A stretch of 64,000 nt of DNA. It comes from Methyloversatilis discipulorum (GTDB lineage: Bacteria; Pseudomonadota; Gammaproteobacteria; Burkholderiales; Rhodocyclaceae). Below are positions 44,519 through 53,653 of this stretch, in pieces. Every line of letters starts with the position of its first letter. Within the stretch, counting starts at the first letter, position 1. Made by a program: the position numbers and the translations under genes. Where the stretch lies: positions 140,045 through 204,044 of the forward strand of contig NZ_JADMJL010000027.1 of assembly GCF_018780585.1 (NCBI RefSeq). The letters are read 5' to 3'. Under the pieces are notes generated by a model. That model was given only the letters and a program-made list of their open reading frames with translations. It had not been told where the DNA came from and ran no database searches.

Positions 44519-45604
44519 ATGACATCCGGAAGCGATCCGATGGACGACAGCCTGTCCCGTACCGAGGCCCAGCAGCGCGCCGATGACATCCACGCCTTCC
44601 GTCGCGAACAGGCGCGGCTGGCAGCGGACGGGCTGGCGGCGGCCGATGCGGCGGCGATCCGCGCCCATCACGACGCACTGCTCGCGCGCTTTGCCGCACG
44701 GCCCGATGTCGACACCACGCAGCGCGCGCGCCAGCTGACGCTGGGCCTGCGCATCGCGTCCTTCCTCGGCGCGCTGGCGCTGGCGGCCAGCGTGTTCTTC
44801 CTGTTCCGCCAGTACTGGCCGCTGTTTCCCGAAACGGTGCAGGTGATCGTGCTGGCCGGTGCCTCGCTCGGCACGCTGGCGCTGACCGCCTGGCTGCACC
44901 GGCGCGACGCCTCGGGCTACTTCACCAAGCTGGCCGCGCTGGTGGCCTTCGCCTGCTTCGTGCTGAACCTGAGCCTGCTCGGTTCCAGCTTCAACATCAC
45001 CCCGTCGGACAAGGCCCTGCTGCCGTGGGCGGCTTTCGCGCTGCTGCTCGCCTATACCTGCGAACTGCGCCTGCTGCTGGTTGCCGGGCTGGTCTGCATC
45101 ACCGGCTTCATCGCCGCCCGCGTTGGCAGCTGGTCGGGCATGTACTGGCTCAGCGTCGGTGAGCGGCCGGAACATTTCTTCCCGGCGGCGCTGCTCATGT
45201 TCTGCGTTCCGTTCCTCGTCGATCACCGGCGGCATCCCGGCTTCGACGCGACCTGGCGGCTGGTCGCACTGCTCGCGCTGTTCCTGCCCATGCTGGTGCT
45301 GTCGAACTGGGGCCGCGCGAGTTATCTGCCCTTCGATGCCGATGTGGTCGAAGGCGTCTACCAGCTGGGCGGCTTCGTTGCCGGCGGCCTGCTGACCTGG
45401 CTCGGTGCGCGCCGCGGCTGGCCGGAAGTGATGAATACCGCGGTCGTGTTCTTCATCATCTTTCTGTACACGAAGCTGTTCGACTGGTGGTGGGCGGTGA
45501 TGCCGAAGTTCCTGTTCTTCCTCGTGCTCGGGCTGGTGGCGCTGCTGGTCATCCTGGTGCTGAAGCGGCTGCGCGCGGTGACGCAGACGGAGTGCGGGCG
45601 ATGA
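44519..45604 (+). CDS. DUF2157 multi-pass membrane protein
   Basis: A 361-residue integral membrane protein with a soluble N-terminal helical part of about 75 residues (RREQARLAADGLAAADAAAI) and roughly ten hydrophobic segments from residue 80 on. This layout fits DUF2157. Start at 44519 (MTSGSDPMDD). It shares ATGA with the following DUF4824 gene; these two families occur together and presumably act in one membrane complex of unknown role. Confidence 0.8.
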   Translation: MTSGSDPMDDSLSRTEAQQRADDIHAFRREQARLAADGLAAADAAAIRAHHDALLARFAARPDVDTTQRARQLTLGLRIASFLGALALAASVFFLFRQYWPLFPETVQVIVLAGASLGTLALTAWLHRRDASGYFTKLAALVAFACFVLNLSLLGSSFNITPSDKALLPWAAFALLLAYTCELRLLLVAGLVCITGFIAARVGSWSGMYWLSVGERPEHFFPAALLMFCVPFLVDHRRHPGFDATWRLVALLALFLPMLVLSNWGRASYLPFDADVVEGVYQLGGFVAGGLLTWLGARRGWPEVMNTAVVFFIIFLYTKLFDWWWAVMPKFLFFLVLGLVALLVILVLKRLRAVTQTECGR

Positions 45605-46434
45605 AGCGCGCACAGAAAATCCTGCTGGTGGGCGGTGTGGCCCTCATCGTCGCGGTGAATGCCTTCGTGCTGGCGGGTGTCGCGTGGAACCGCTCGGGCG
45701 CCCCCGCCAGTGCGCTCACGCTCTCGCAACGCGAACTGAGCCTGCCCTATGCTTTCGGGCTGGACGGCGAGCGCGGCGGCGTCGAGGTGGTGCTGCTCTG
45801 GCGCTCGCCGATGATCGACGACAGCGCGGAGGCTGCCTACGACATGCACTACGGCCGCGGCCCCGACTGGCTGGGTGCAGACAAGCTGCGCGAACTGGGC
45901 TTCGACCTGAAGGACGAGCGCGACGCCTATCGCCAGAAGCGCGAGGTGTATGTCGTGCTCGAACTGGCGGGTGCTGACTGGCAGGCTGCGCTTGCCCAGG
46001 CGCAGCGCCGGCTGGACCGTGCGCTGGCCCGCGGCGACGCCGAAAAGCAGGATATCGATGCGCAGAAGTCGGCACAGGAGGCGCTGAAGTACGAACAGCA
46101 CAAGGCGTCGCGGCTGTTCGCCGTCGACGCCGGGCTGGACGCCGCCGCACTGCGTCAACGCTATCCGGATACGCGTCGCCACCTCATCGTCGTGGCGACG
46201 GTGACGCCGTCGGTGATGGTGATCGACAAGAAAACCACTGTCAGCGGCCACATCGGCGAACTGGCGGTCGCCCGCATCAGCGTGCCGCACGCGTTGCGCG
46301 GCGCGATGGACGGCATCGACCGCAGCGCGCTCGACAGCGGGCGCGCCGCCTTCGAAATGGACGTCGCGTGGGGCCGCCGCTTTGAACCGTGGGTGACTGC
46401 GGTGCGGCCGCAGCGCACGGCGCCGGCCGAATAA
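45601..46434 (+). CDS. DUF4824 membrane-anchored protein
   Basis: A 277-residue protein with one N-terminal membrane anchor (ILLVGGVALIVAVNAFVLAGVAWN). The periplasmic domain begins SALTLSQRELSLPYAFGLD, as in DUF4824. GADKLRELGFDLKDERDAYRQKREVYVVLEL is a further family block. Coupled to DUF2157. The stop codon TAA lies exactly at the outer edge of the inverted-repeat element that follows. Confidence 0.8.
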   Translation: MKRAQKILLVGGVALIVAVNAFVLAGVAWNRSGAPASALTLSQRELSLPYAFGLDGERGGVEVVLLWRSPMIDDSAEAAYDMHYGRGPDWLGADKLRELGFDLKDERDAYRQKREVYVVLELAGADWQAALAQAQRRLDRALARGDAEKQDIDAQKSAQEALKYEQHKASRLFAVDAGLDAAALRQRYPDTRRHLIVVATVTPSVMVIDKKTTVSGHIGELAVARISVPHALRGAMDGIDRSALDSGRAAFEMDVAWGRRFEPWVTAVRPQRTAPAE

Positions 46435-46670
46435 TCCTGAAAACCTCAGTTGACCGCTCGCCATGAAGTTGAAAGCCCTGCCCATCAAGGACATTGGTCG
46501 GTTTGCATCGTTCGCCCCGGGTGAGACCGCTTCGACGTCGTGTGCACGGCCGGCGGGGCGCCCGGCCGCGTTGCTCGTCCTTGCAGGGAGCCATCCTGCC
46601 GCGTCCTCGCGCCTTGCCGTACACCCCGCCAACCATGCCCACAACGCCGATCAACTGAGGTTTTCAGGAT
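46434..46670. mobile_element. 237-bp element with perfect terminal inverted repeats (MITE-like)
   Basis: The left end 46434-46453 and right end 46651-46670 are exact inverted copies over 20 bp, with core CCTGAAAACCTCAGTTGA flanked by AT. The 197-bp interior has no transposase but one small open frame (46463-46672, 69 residues, MKLKALPIKDIGRFASFAPG onward). The left end overlaps the TAA of DUF4824 and the right end supplies the ATG of the DUF3565 gene. It could be a miniature inverted-repeat element or a two-armed regulatory structure; no clear target duplication beyond AT is seen. Confidence 0.6.
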
Positions 46671-46902
46671 GAAGCAGCCGATCACCGGCTATCTGATCGA
46701 CGAGGAGGGCGACTGGGTTGCCCGGCTGGCCTGCGGGCACCGCCAGCACGTGCGCCACCATCCGCCCTTCATCAACCGCCCCTGGGTGGTGAGCGAAGAG
46801 GGGCGCGCGGCCCACCTCGGCGCGCTGCTCGATTGCCCGCGCTGCGACGCCTTCGAGTGGCCGGACCACATCGTCGAACAGGCAGGGCGCGACCAGCGGT
46901 GA
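46669..46902 (+). CDS. DUF3565 protein
   Basis: A 77-residue protein. MKQPITGYLIDEEGDWVARLACGHRQHVRHHPPFINRPWV and the later DCPRCDAFEWPD match DUF3565. The CGH and CPRC motifs, with further His residues, probably bind a metal such as zinc. Function unknown. Its ATG lies in the right inverted repeat of the preceding element, with AGG from that repeat directly before it. Confidence 0.85.
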   Translation: MKQPITGYLIDEEGDWVARLACGHRQHVRHHPPFINRPWVVSEEGRAAHLGALLDCPRCDAFEWPDHIVEQAGRDQR

Positions 46903-46936
46903 TATCGTCCGCAACCTCTTTTCCGGGGTAAGCAGC

Positions 46937-47569
46937 ATGCGCAGCGAAGGTCGCATCCGGTCGTGGAAGGACGACAAGGGTTTCGGGTTCATCACGCCGG
47001 ACGGTGGCGGCGAGGACGTGTTCGTGCACATCAGTGCGTTCGACGCCGAAGGACATCGGCCGAGCGAGGGCGAACGCGTGGAGTTCGATCTTGGCCGCGA
47101 CCGCAAGGGCCGGCGCTGTGCGCAACGCGTGACGCTGGCCGGTGTGCCGCTGAAGACACGGCGGGTCGAGGTGCGCGACGAGGCGTCGCCGGCGCAGTGG
47201 GGTGGCGCGACGCTGTTCCTGATCCCGGCCTTCCTGCTGCTGATGGTGCTGGTCAGCGTGCTGTGGCGGGCGCCGCACGGCTGGTTCCTGCTCTACCTGA
47301 CGGTCAGCCTGGTGACCTTCGCGCTGTACGCGATCGACAAGCAGCAGGCGGCAATCGGTGCGATGCGCGTGCCCGAACCGCGCCTGCACCTGCTGGCCCT
47401 GGTCGGCGGCTGGCCGGGCGCGCTGCTGGCGCAGCAGTTCCTGCGTCACAAGACCGTGAAGGCCTCGTTCCGGCGCGGCTTCTGGATCACCGTGGTTGGG
47501 AATGTTGCGCTCTTCCTGCTGCTGACCAGCCCGTTCGGGCGTCCGCTGGTGGCACGGGTGCTCGGTTGA
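46937..47569 (+). CDS. Cold-shock domain plus DUF1294 membrane protein
   Basis: A 210-residue two-domain protein. Residues 1-70 are a cold-shock domain (GRIRSWKDDKGFGFITPDGGGEDVFVHISAF with RNP1- and RNP2-like aromatic patches) that binds single-stranded nucleic acid. From residue 90 on there are about four membrane helices of DUF1294, with YAIDKQQAAIG, LVGGWPGALLAQQFLRHK and SFRRGFWI. This fusion is a known architecture; it would tether a nucleic-acid-binding module to the membrane, with unknown purpose. Confidence 0.88.
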   Translation: MRSEGRIRSWKDDKGFGFITPDGGGEDVFVHISAFDAEGHRPSEGERVEFDLGRDRKGRRCAQRVTLAGVPLKTRRVEVRDEASPAQWGGATLFLIPAFLLLMVLVSVLWRAPHGWFLLYLTVSLVTFALYAIDKQQAAIGAMRVPEPRLHLLALVGGWPGALLAQQFLRHKTVKASFRRGFWITVVGNVALFLLLTSPFGRPLVARVLG

Positions 47570-48119
47570 AGGGCTGACCTGCATCCAACAGAGCCCGACC
47601 CGGTGCCGCGCCCGGTCCGCCGCCGCTGTCGGGGTCGGAAGACCCCTCCCACAGAACCCCGGCGCCAGCCACAGATTGGGCGCATTCCCTGTGGGAGCGG
47701 CCCCTGTGGGAGCGGCCTTGGCCGCGACGCGGCTGTTGCGGGCCGCCGGCTTTGAGATCAAGACCCCCAATCGCGAGCAAGCTCGCTCCCACAGTCTTTG
47801 TTCCGGGGCCGAGCGAGCGACCAGTTGGGAGGTGGCGATTGCTGCCGACAGGCCCTCGACCCGGCGCCGCACCCAGCCCGCCGCCGTTGTCGGGGTCAGA
47901 AGACCCCTCCCACAGAAACCCAGCCCGGGCACCGGCCGAGGGTCTGGGCGCGTCCTCTGTGGGAGTGGCCTTGGCCGCGACGCGGCCGCGGTGTGCCGCT
48001 GGCTGTGTTCCACGCCCGCAGCGCACTCCTGCCGTTCGAAACGCGACCCTGATCCCGCTCAAGGGCCGAACGCTTTCGGCTGGTCATGATGAAGGCCTGT
48101 GCACTGCAGGAGCCCGGCC
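47570..48119. repeat. Intergenic REP-like palindrome cluster 1
   Basis: A 550-bp gap without a gene. It contains at least five palindromes sharing the head GTGGGAG. Those with stem GGGGTC-GACCCC lie near 47627-47653 and 47887-47914 (minus). Those with stem GCGGCC-GGCCGC lie near 47704-47731 and 47957-47984 (plus), preceded by a truncated tandem copy at 47690-47704. One with GCGAGC-GCTCGC lies near 47770-47794 (minus). These look like REP sequences mobilised by a RAYT transposase, which is not in this window. Confidence 0.85.
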
Positions 48120-48698
48120 ATGAGCCGTATCGTCGTCATCCAGGGTCACCCGGAATCCCGCCCCGGGCTGTTGCGCGCGCTGGCCGACAGCTATGTCGCC
48201 GCGGCGCGTGAAGCGGGGCACGCGGTCAGCGTGATCGACGTCAGCCAGCTCGCCTTTCCGCTGCTGCGCTCGAAAGCCGAGTGGTCGGCGCCGGCCGAGG
48301 GCGACATCGCGCAGGCCCAGGCGCTGATCGCCGACGCCGAACATCTGGTGGTGTTCTTTCCGATCTGGCTGGGCACGTTGCCGGCGGTGCTGAAGGCCTT
48401 CTTCGCACAGGTGTTTCGCCCGGGTTTCGCGATCGGCGAAGGGCGCGGGCGCAATCCGTTCACGCGGCTGCTCACCGGACGTTCGGCGCGGCTGGTGGTA
48501 GCTATGGGCATGCCGGCCTGGCTGTTCCGCACCTTCTATCTGGCGCACGGCGTCATGAGCTTCAAGCGCAACATCCTGCATTTCGTCGGCATCGAGCCGG
48601 TGCGCAGCACGCTGATCGGCAGCGTAGACGCGATGAACGACGCCGGGCGGGCGCGCTGGCACGAACGCATGCGGCGTCTCGGCCGCGCCGCTGCGTGA
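48120..48698 (+). CDS. Flavodoxin-fold NAD(P)H dehydrogenase (quinone) family protein
   Basis: A 192-residue protein. MSRIVVIQGHPESRPGLLRALADSYVAAAREAG is the flavodoxin-like FMN/FAD-binding start. AEHLVVFFPIWLGTLPAVLKAFFAQVFRPGFA is the conserved flavin contact of the NQO/KefF group. It probably reduces quinones or similar acceptors with NAD(P)H. ATG at 48120 is preferred. Convergent with the next gene. Confidence 0.85.
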   Translation: MSRIVVIQGHPESRPGLLRALADSYVAAAREAGHAVSVIDVSQLAFPLLRSKAEWSAPAEGDIAQAQALIADAEHLVVFFPIWLGTLPAVLKAFFAQVFRPGFAIGEGRGRNPFTRLLTGRSARLVVAMGMPAWLFRTFYLAHGVMSFKRNILHFVGIEPVRSTLIGSVDAMNDAGRARWHERMRRLGRAAA

Positions 48699-48704
48699 GC
48701 CGGC

Positions 48705-49295
48705 TCAGGTACGCAGCAGTCTCACCTGTCTGAACCAGCCGCCGAAGGCCGCCGGTTCGTCGCTGACGATGCCGAAGGGCAGGCCGTCGAGCGCGTCTTC
48801 GAGCACGACGTCGAGCCGGGTGGCGATGCGGCCCGCCAGCGGCGACAGCAGGCGACGCAGCGGGGCCGGGCGGCCGCGGCGCAGGAACTTGTCCAGCACC
48901 AGCGCCGCGCCGCCGGGGCGCAATACGCGCGCCGCTTCACGCAGGCAGGCGGCGCCGTCCGGCACCACGGCGACGATCAGATGCAGCACCACGCAGTCGA
49001 ACTGCGCGTCGGCGAAGGGCAGGCGCATCGCGTCGCCGCGCACGGGCGCGTAGTTCAGGCCCGAGGCGCGCGGCAGGCTGCGCGCCAGCATGGCGGCGTT
49101 GAAGTCGATCGCGGTGTAGCGGTGATCAGCGGGCAGATGGGGCAGGTCCAGCCCGGTGCCGACGCCGACCAGCAGCACGTCGGACGCTGTGCGTGGCAGG
49201 TGGGCCAGGCTGGCGCGGCGCGCGCCGCGCGACGCGGCGGCGACCACCGTGTCGTAGAGGGGAGCGAGGCGGGTGTAGGACGAGGCGAGCGACAT
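48705..49295 (-). CDS. Class I SAM-dependent methyltransferase (UbiE/PmtA-like)
   Basis: A 196-residue methyltransferase. YTRLAPLYDTVVAAASRGARRASL is typical of the Methyltransf_11/UbiE-like group. VLLVGVGTGLDLPHLP binds SAM (motif I). GDAMRLPFADAQFDCVVLHLIVAVVPDG and EAARVLRPGGAALVLDKF are motifs II-III. The substrate may be a phospholipid or quinone, but the sequence alone does not decide. It starts 11 bp after the apaG stop and is probably co-transcribed with it. Confidence 0.85.
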   Translation of the reverse strand: MSLASSYTRLAPLYDTVVAAASRGARRASLAHLPRTASDVLLVGVGTGLDLPHLPADHRYTAIDFNAAMLARSLPRASGLNYAPVRGDAMRLPFADAQFDCVVLHLIVAVVPDGAACLREAARVLRPGGAALVLDKFLRRGRPAPLRRLLSPLAGRIATRLDVVLEDALDGLPFGIVSDEPAAFGGWFRQVRLLRT

Positions 49296-49306
49296 CGCCC
49301 CGTCGC

Positions 49307-49690
49307 TCAGTGCAGCACGCGCGGCATGGCCAGCGTGAATTCGGGAATGTCGGCTTCGAACTGCGTGCCGTCTTCGGCCACCATCTGGTAGCTGCCGCGC
49401 ATCGTGCCAACCGGCGTGTTCAGCGCGCAGCCGCTGGTGTATTCGAACTTCTCACCGGCCTTCAGCAGCGGCTGCTGGCCGATCACGCCAAGCCCGCGCA
49501 CCTGCTGTTCGGCGTTGTGGGCGTCGCGGATGATCCAGTGCCGGCTGATCAGCTGCGCCGGCACGGTGCCGGTGTTGGTGATGCTGACCGTGTAGGCGAA
49601 CACGAAGCGGCTATCCTCGGGGTCGGACTGCTCTTCGACATAGCGTGCCTGCACGCTTACCGTCACTTCGTATTTTTTCGCTTCGGCCAT
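49307..49690 (-). CDS. apaG: ApaG protein
   Basis: A 127-residue single fibronectin-type-III-like domain. [31 protein letters not shown] is the standard start, followed by [43 protein letters not shown] and GTMRGSYQM. ApaG is linked to Co/Mg efflux and diadenosine tetraphosphate phenotypes; the molecular role is unsettled. Divergent from rpe. Confidence 0.95.
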   Translation of the reverse strand: MAEAKKYEVTVSVQARYVEEQSDPEDSRFVFAYTVSITNTGTVPAQLISRHWIIRDAHNAEQQVRGLGVIGQQPLLKAGEKFEYTSGCALNTPVGTMRGSYQMVAEDGTQFEADIPEFTLAMPRVLH

Positions 49691-49758
49691 GGCCCTTATT
49701 TAACCGAAGTCTGATGACGCGGCAAGCGCTGCGGCAGGAAGGCGCGTGTCCGACCCGA

Positions 49759-49764
49759 TACAAT
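49759..49764 (+). promoter_or_regulatory. Candidate -10 element of the rpe-gph-trpE operon
   Basis: TACAAT followed by CGCGG, 27 nt before the rpe GTG. No clear -35 box. Same pattern as before mutL. Confidence 0.4.
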
Positions 49765-49791
49765 CGCGGCTTCGACCTTCGGAGCCGTACC

Positions 49792-50499
49792 GTGAGCACC
49801 ACCAATCTGGATTACCTGATCGCCCCCAGCATTCTGTCCGCCGACTTCGCCGCACTCGGCCAGGAAGTGCGCAACGTCATCGCCTCGGGCGCCGACTGGA
49901 TCCATTTCGACGTGATGGACAACCATTACGTGCCCAACCTGACCATCGGCCCTCTGGTGTGCCAGGCGCTGCGCCCGCACACCGAAGCGGTGATCGACGT
50001 GCACCTGATGGTGAAGCCGGTGGACCGCATCATTCCCGATTTCGCCAAGGCCGGTGCCAACGTGATCACCTTCCACCCGGAAGCGTCCGAGCACATCGAC
50101 CGCACGCTGTCGCTGATCCGCGAGCACGGCTGCCAGGCGGGCCTGGTGTTCAACCCGGCCACGCCGCTGCACTACCTCGACCACGTGATGGACCGCCTCG
50201 ACGTCGTGCTGCTGATGTCGGTGAACCCGGGCTTCGGCGGCCAGAGCTTCATTCCGTCCTCGCTCGACAAGCTGCGCGCGGTGCGCGCCCGCCTCGACGA
50301 GTACGTGTCGCGCACCGGCCGCCACATCCGGCTGGAGATCGACGGCGGCGTCAAGATCGACAACATCGCCGAGATTGCCCGCGCCGGGGCCGACACCTTC
50401 GTCGCCGGCTCGGCCGTGTTCGGTGCCGGCAAGGACAGCGACCCGCACCGCTACGACAGTGTGATCGCCGCGCTGCGCAAGCAGCTGGACGCCGTCTGA
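49792..50499 (+). CDS. rpe: Ribulose-phosphate 3-epimerase
   Basis: Rpe interconverts ribulose-5-phosphate and xylulose-5-phosphate in the pentose phosphate pathway. The TIM-barrel protein of 235 residues begins at GTG 49792. [60 protein letters not shown] and [10 protein letters not shown] carry the conserved His, Asp and metal ligands. gph follows after 2 bp and then trpE, the frequent proteobacterial order. Confidence 0.96.
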   Translation: MSTTNLDYLIAPSILSADFAALGQEVRNVIASGADWIHFDVMDNHYVPNLTIGPLVCQALRPHTEAVIDVHLMVKPVDRIIPDFAKAGANVITFHPEASEHIDRTLSLIREHGCQAGLVFNPATPLHYLDHVMDRLDVVLLMSVNPGFGGQSFIPSSLDKLRAVRARLDEYVSRTGRHIRLEIDGGVKIDNIAEIARAGADTFVAGSAVFGAGKDSDPHRYDSVIAALRKQLDAV

Positions 50500-50501
50500 G
50501 C

Positions 50502-51182
50502 ATGACGCAGCGCTTCTCGGTCGCCGCCATCACCTTCGACCTCGACGGCACGCTGCTCGACACCGTGCCCGATCTCGCCGCCGCGGCACAGGACATGGCG
50601 GCCGAACTGGGCATCCCGCCGCGCCGCGAGGACGAGGTAAGGGTGTTCGTCGGTCGCGGCATTCCGAATCTGGTCGAACGCTGCCTCGGCGAGCGGGCGC
50701 AGGACGCGGCTCTTCTCGCGCGGGCGATCGAGGTTTTCAAGCGCTGCTACCGGGTGCGCAACGGCGAGCGCGCCGTGCCCTACGACGGCGCACACGACAC
50801 GCTGGCGGCGCTGCAGAAGGCTGGCTTCAGGCTGGCCTGCGTCACCAACAAGGCGGTCGATTTCACGCTGCCGCTGCTCGAACAGATGGACATGCGCCAG
50901 TACTTCGGCAGCGTGGTCGGTGGCGACACCCTGCCGCAGAAGAAGCCGGACGCGGCGCCGCTGCTGCACGCCGTGCGCGAACTGGGCGTGGCACCGTCGG
51001 CCGCGCTGCACGTCGGCGACTCGTACAACGACATCGACTGCGCGCGCAATGCCGGCATTCCGGTGCTGGGCGTGCCCTGGGGCTACAGCGAAGGGCGCGT
51101 GCTGGACGCAAAAGATTGCGATGGGCTACTATCTTCGCTCCCCGATCTGCTCTCGCGGGTCGCACTTCCGACCGAACACTGA
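50502..51182 (+). CDS. gph: Phosphoglycolate phosphatase
   Basis: A 226-residue HAD hydrolase that removes 2-phosphoglycolate. ITFDLDGTLLDTVPDLAAA is HAD motif I with the nucleophile Asp. CVTNKAVDFTLPLLEQMDM holds motif II, PQKKPDAAPLLHAV motif III and HVGDSYNDIDCARNAG motif IV. Second gene of rpe-gph-trpE. Confidence 0.94.
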   Translation: MTQRFSVAAITFDLDGTLLDTVPDLAAAAQDMAAELGIPPRREDEVRVFVGRGIPNLVERCLGERAQDAALLARAIEVFKRCYRVRNGERAVPYDGAHDTLAALQKAGFRLACVTNKAVDFTLPLLEQMDMRQYFGSVVGGDTLPQKKPDAAPLLHAVRELGVAPSAALHVGDSYNDIDCARNAGIPVLGVPWGYSEGRVLDAKDCDGLLSSLPDLLSRVALPTEH

Positions 51183-51266
51183 ATGGACAGCCTGACTTCC
51201 AAGGAGACACCCGCCCGCAGCTGCGCGCCCGCGCCCCTGCACGGGTACCTGTGGCGAGCCGCCTGA
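51183..51266 (+). CDS. Possible leader peptide ORF before trpE
   Basis: A 27-codon ORF beginning directly after the gph stop (TGA then ATG) and ending 69 nt before trpE. It has one Trp codon three codons before the stop (ends LHGYLWRAA). A single Trp near the end of a short ORF upstream of trpE suggests translation-based control, but classic attenuator peptides have tandem Trp codons and I do not see a clear terminator-antiterminator pair. Speculative. Confidence 0.3.
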   Translation: MDSLTSKETPARSCAPAPLHGYLWRAA

Positions 51267-51335
51267 GTCCGCTCCTGGTCAGGCGCGCGCGGTGACACCG
51301 CGGCGTCGTTCAAAACCCCGCTCTCCGGTCTGTCC

Positions 51336-52808
51336 ATGAATCAAGATCAATTCGAGGCGCTCGCCCGCGCCGGCTACAACCGCATCCCCGTTTCGCGCCA
51401 GGCACTGGCCGATCTCGACACCCCGCTGTCCGCCTACCTCAAGCTGGCCGACGCGCCGTATTCCTATCTGCTGGAATCGGTGCAGGGCGGCGAGCGCTGG
51501 GGCCGTTACTCGATACTCGGCCTGCCGGCGCAGACGCGCATCGTCGTGCGCCGCGACCGGATCGAGGTGCTGCGCGACGACGCGGTGATCGAGCGGACGG
51601 AAAGCAGCGACCCGCTGGCCTTCGTCCAGGCTTTCCTCGGTCGCTACCGCGTGCCCGACCTGCCGGGCCTGCCGCGTTTTTCCGGCGGCCTGGTCGGCTA
51701 TTTCGGCTACGACGTGGTGCGCTACGTCGAGCACCGGCTCGCCGCCGGCTGGGACAAGGCCGACCCGCTGGGCGTGCCGGACATCCATCTGCTGCTGTCG
51801 GACGAGCTGGCGGTGTTCGACAACCTGTCCGGCCGGCTCACCTTCATCGTCTATGCTGACCCGGCGAAGCCGGACGCGCTGGTCAATGCGCATCTGCGCC
51901 TCGATGCGCTGACGGCGCGCCTGCGTTCGCCGCTGCGCGAGCCCGACACACCGCGTGGCGAATCGGTGGCCGCCGAATCCGGCTTCGGCCACGACGCCTA
52001 CTGCGCGGCAGTCGAGAAGGCGAAGCGCTACATCTTCGACGGCGACATCATGCAGGTGGTGCCGTCGCAGCGCATGAGCAAGCCGCTGGCGACCACGCCG
52101 ATGGCGGTGTACCGCGCGCTGCGTGCGCTGAATCCGTCGCCCTACATGTACTTCTTCAACCTCGGCGACACGCACATCGTCGGCGCCAGCCCGGAAATCC
52201 TCGCCCGCCTCGAAGGCGACAAGGTGACCGTGCGGCCGATCGCCGGCACCCGCAAGCGCGGCGCCAACGCCGAGGAGGACCGCGCGCTGGCCGAAGACCT
52301 GCTGTCGGACGAGAAGGAACGTGCCGAACACATCATGTTGGTCGACCTCGGACGCAACGATCTGGGCCGCGTCGCCGCCACCGGCACGGTGGAGGTGACC
52401 GACCGCATGGTGGTCGAGAAGTACTCGCACGTGATGCACATCGTCAGCAATGTCGAAGGCGTGCTGAAGCCGGGCCTGACCGCGATGGACGTGCTGCGCG
52501 CGACCTTCCCGGCCGGCACCGTCAGCGGCGCGCCCAAGGTGCGGGCGATGGAAATCATCGACGAGCTGGAGCCGGTCAAGCGCGGCCTCTATTCCGGCGC
52601 CGTCGGCTACCTCGGCTTCAACGGCGGCATGGACGTCGCGATCGCGCTGCGCACCGCAGTGATCAAGGACGGCGTGCTGCACGCCCAGGCCGGTGGTGGC
52701 GTGGTGATGGATTCGACGCCCGAAGGCGAATGGCAGGAAACGCTGAACAAGGCACGCGCCGTGCTGCGAGCGGCAGAACTGGCCGAAGCGGGGCTGACGC
52801 CCGGCTGA
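51336..52808 (+). CDS. trpE: Anthranilate synthase component I
   Basis: TrpE converts chorismate to anthranilate with ammonia from TrpG. At 490 residues it has the N-terminal Trp feedback site ([18 protein letters not shown] with LLES). The catalytic domain has [79 protein letters not shown] and [13 protein letters not shown]. No trpG, trpD or trpC follows; instead there is a REP cluster and then crcB, so the rest of the pathway is elsewhere. Confidence 0.97.
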   Translation: MNQDQFEALARAGYNRIPVSRQALADLDTPLSAYLKLADAPYSYLLESVQGGERWGRYSILGLPAQTRIVVRRDRIEVLRDDAVIERTESSDPLAFVQAFLGRYRVPDLPGLPRFSGGLVGYFGYDVVRYVEHRLAAGWDKADPLGVPDIHLLLSDELAVFDNLSGRLTFIVYADPAKPDALVNAHLRLDALTARLRSPLREPDTPRGESVAAESGFGHDAYCAAVEKAKRYIFDGDIMQVVPSQRMSKPLATTPMAVYRALRALNPSPYMYFFNLGDTHIVGASPEILARLEGDKVTVRPIAGTRKRGANAEEDRALAEDLLSDEKERAEHIMLVDLGRNDLGRVAATGTVEVTDRMVVEKYSHVMHIVSNVEGVLKPGLTAMDVLRATFPAGTVSGAPKVRAMEIIDELEPVKRGLYSGAVGYLGFNGGMDVAIALRTAVIKDGVLHAQAGGGVVMDSTPEGEWQETLNKARAVLRAAELAEAGLTPG

Positions 52809-53202
52809 GTCCGGTCCGCGGTGTTGTGGGAGCGAGCTTGCTCGCGATGCGGCATCGATCGAAGCCGGCGGCCGGCAACAGCCGCATCGCGGCCAAGGCC
52901 GCTCCCACAGGGAATGCACCCGACCCGCGGCCGGCGCCGGGCTTTTGTGGGAGGGGTCTTCCGACCCCGACACGGTCTGCATCGAAGCCTGCGGACAGCA
53001 GAGGCCGCATCGCGGCCAAGGCCGCTCCCACAGGAAGTGCGCCCGATCCTTGGCCGGCGCCAGGCTTTTGTGGGAGGGGTCTTCTGACCCCGACACGGTC
53101 TGCATCGGAGCCTGCGGACAGCAGAGGCCGCTCCCACAGGAGGCGAGCCGATGCCCGGTCTGCCCCTACAATTCACGCCTCGAACACGTCCGGTAGTGCG
53201 AC
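52809..53202. repeat. REP-like palindrome cluster 2 with tandem duplication
   Basis: A 394-bp gene-free gap. GTGGGAG-headed palindromes occur near 52825-52851, 52883-52911 (minus), 52946-52975, 53006-53034 (minus) and 53067-53097, ending in a truncated copy near 53127-53140. A segment of about 122 bp is duplicated in tandem: GACACGGTCTGCATCG at 52968 recurs at 53090. TACAAT at 53167-53172 may be the crcB -10 box. Confidence 0.85.
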
Positions 53203-53580
53203 ATGCAGAACTTCATTGCCGTCGGTGGTGGCGCCGCGCTGGGTGCATGGATGCGCTGGGGTCTTTCGCTGGCGCTGAACCCGCTGTTCGCAGGCTTCCC
53301 GCTCGGTACGCTGGTGGCCAACCTGATTGGCGGCCTGTTGATGGGGGTGGCGCTGGCGGTGCTGCAGGCCATGCCCGAGTTGCCGGCCCATCTGCGCCTG
53401 CTCGTGACCACCGGATTCCTCGGTGGCCTGACCACCTTCTCCAGCTTTTCCGGCGAGGTGTTCGCGCTGTTCGAACGCGGCCACACCGGCTGGGCGCTGG
53501 TTGCGGTGGCGGCTCATGTGCTCGGTTCGCTGGCGATGACCGCGCTGGGCTGGTGGGGCTGGCAGCTGCTGCGCGGCTGA
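53203..53580 (+). CDS. crcB: Fluoride channel CrcB (Fluc)
   Basis: A 125-residue inner-membrane protein with four transmembrane helices that works as an antiparallel dimer exporting fluoride. GGGAALGAWMRWGLSL, GTLVANLIGGLLMGV (polar-track Asn) and VTTGFLGGLTTFSSFSGE with the Phe-box and central Na site are all present. No fluoride riboswitch is recognisable upstream. Followed after 73 bp by hrpA. Confidence 0.95.
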   Translation: MQNFIAVGGGAALGAWMRWGLSLALNPLFAGFPLGTLVANLIGGLLMGVALAVLQAMPELPAHLRLLVTTGFLGGLTTFSSFSGEVFALFERGHTGWALVAVAAHVLGSLAMTALGWWGWQLLRG

Positions 53581-53653
53581 GCGGTTCGCGCAGGCGCCGT
53601 CTTTCGCGGACAATGGCGCCCTTTCTGCGCGACGCAGACCGCAGCCCGATCCG

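Noticed and set aside
53141..53202. Fluoride riboswitch before crcB
   Set aside because: The conserved pseudoknot sequences are not visible and the space is mostly REP sequence and a promoter-like TACAAT.
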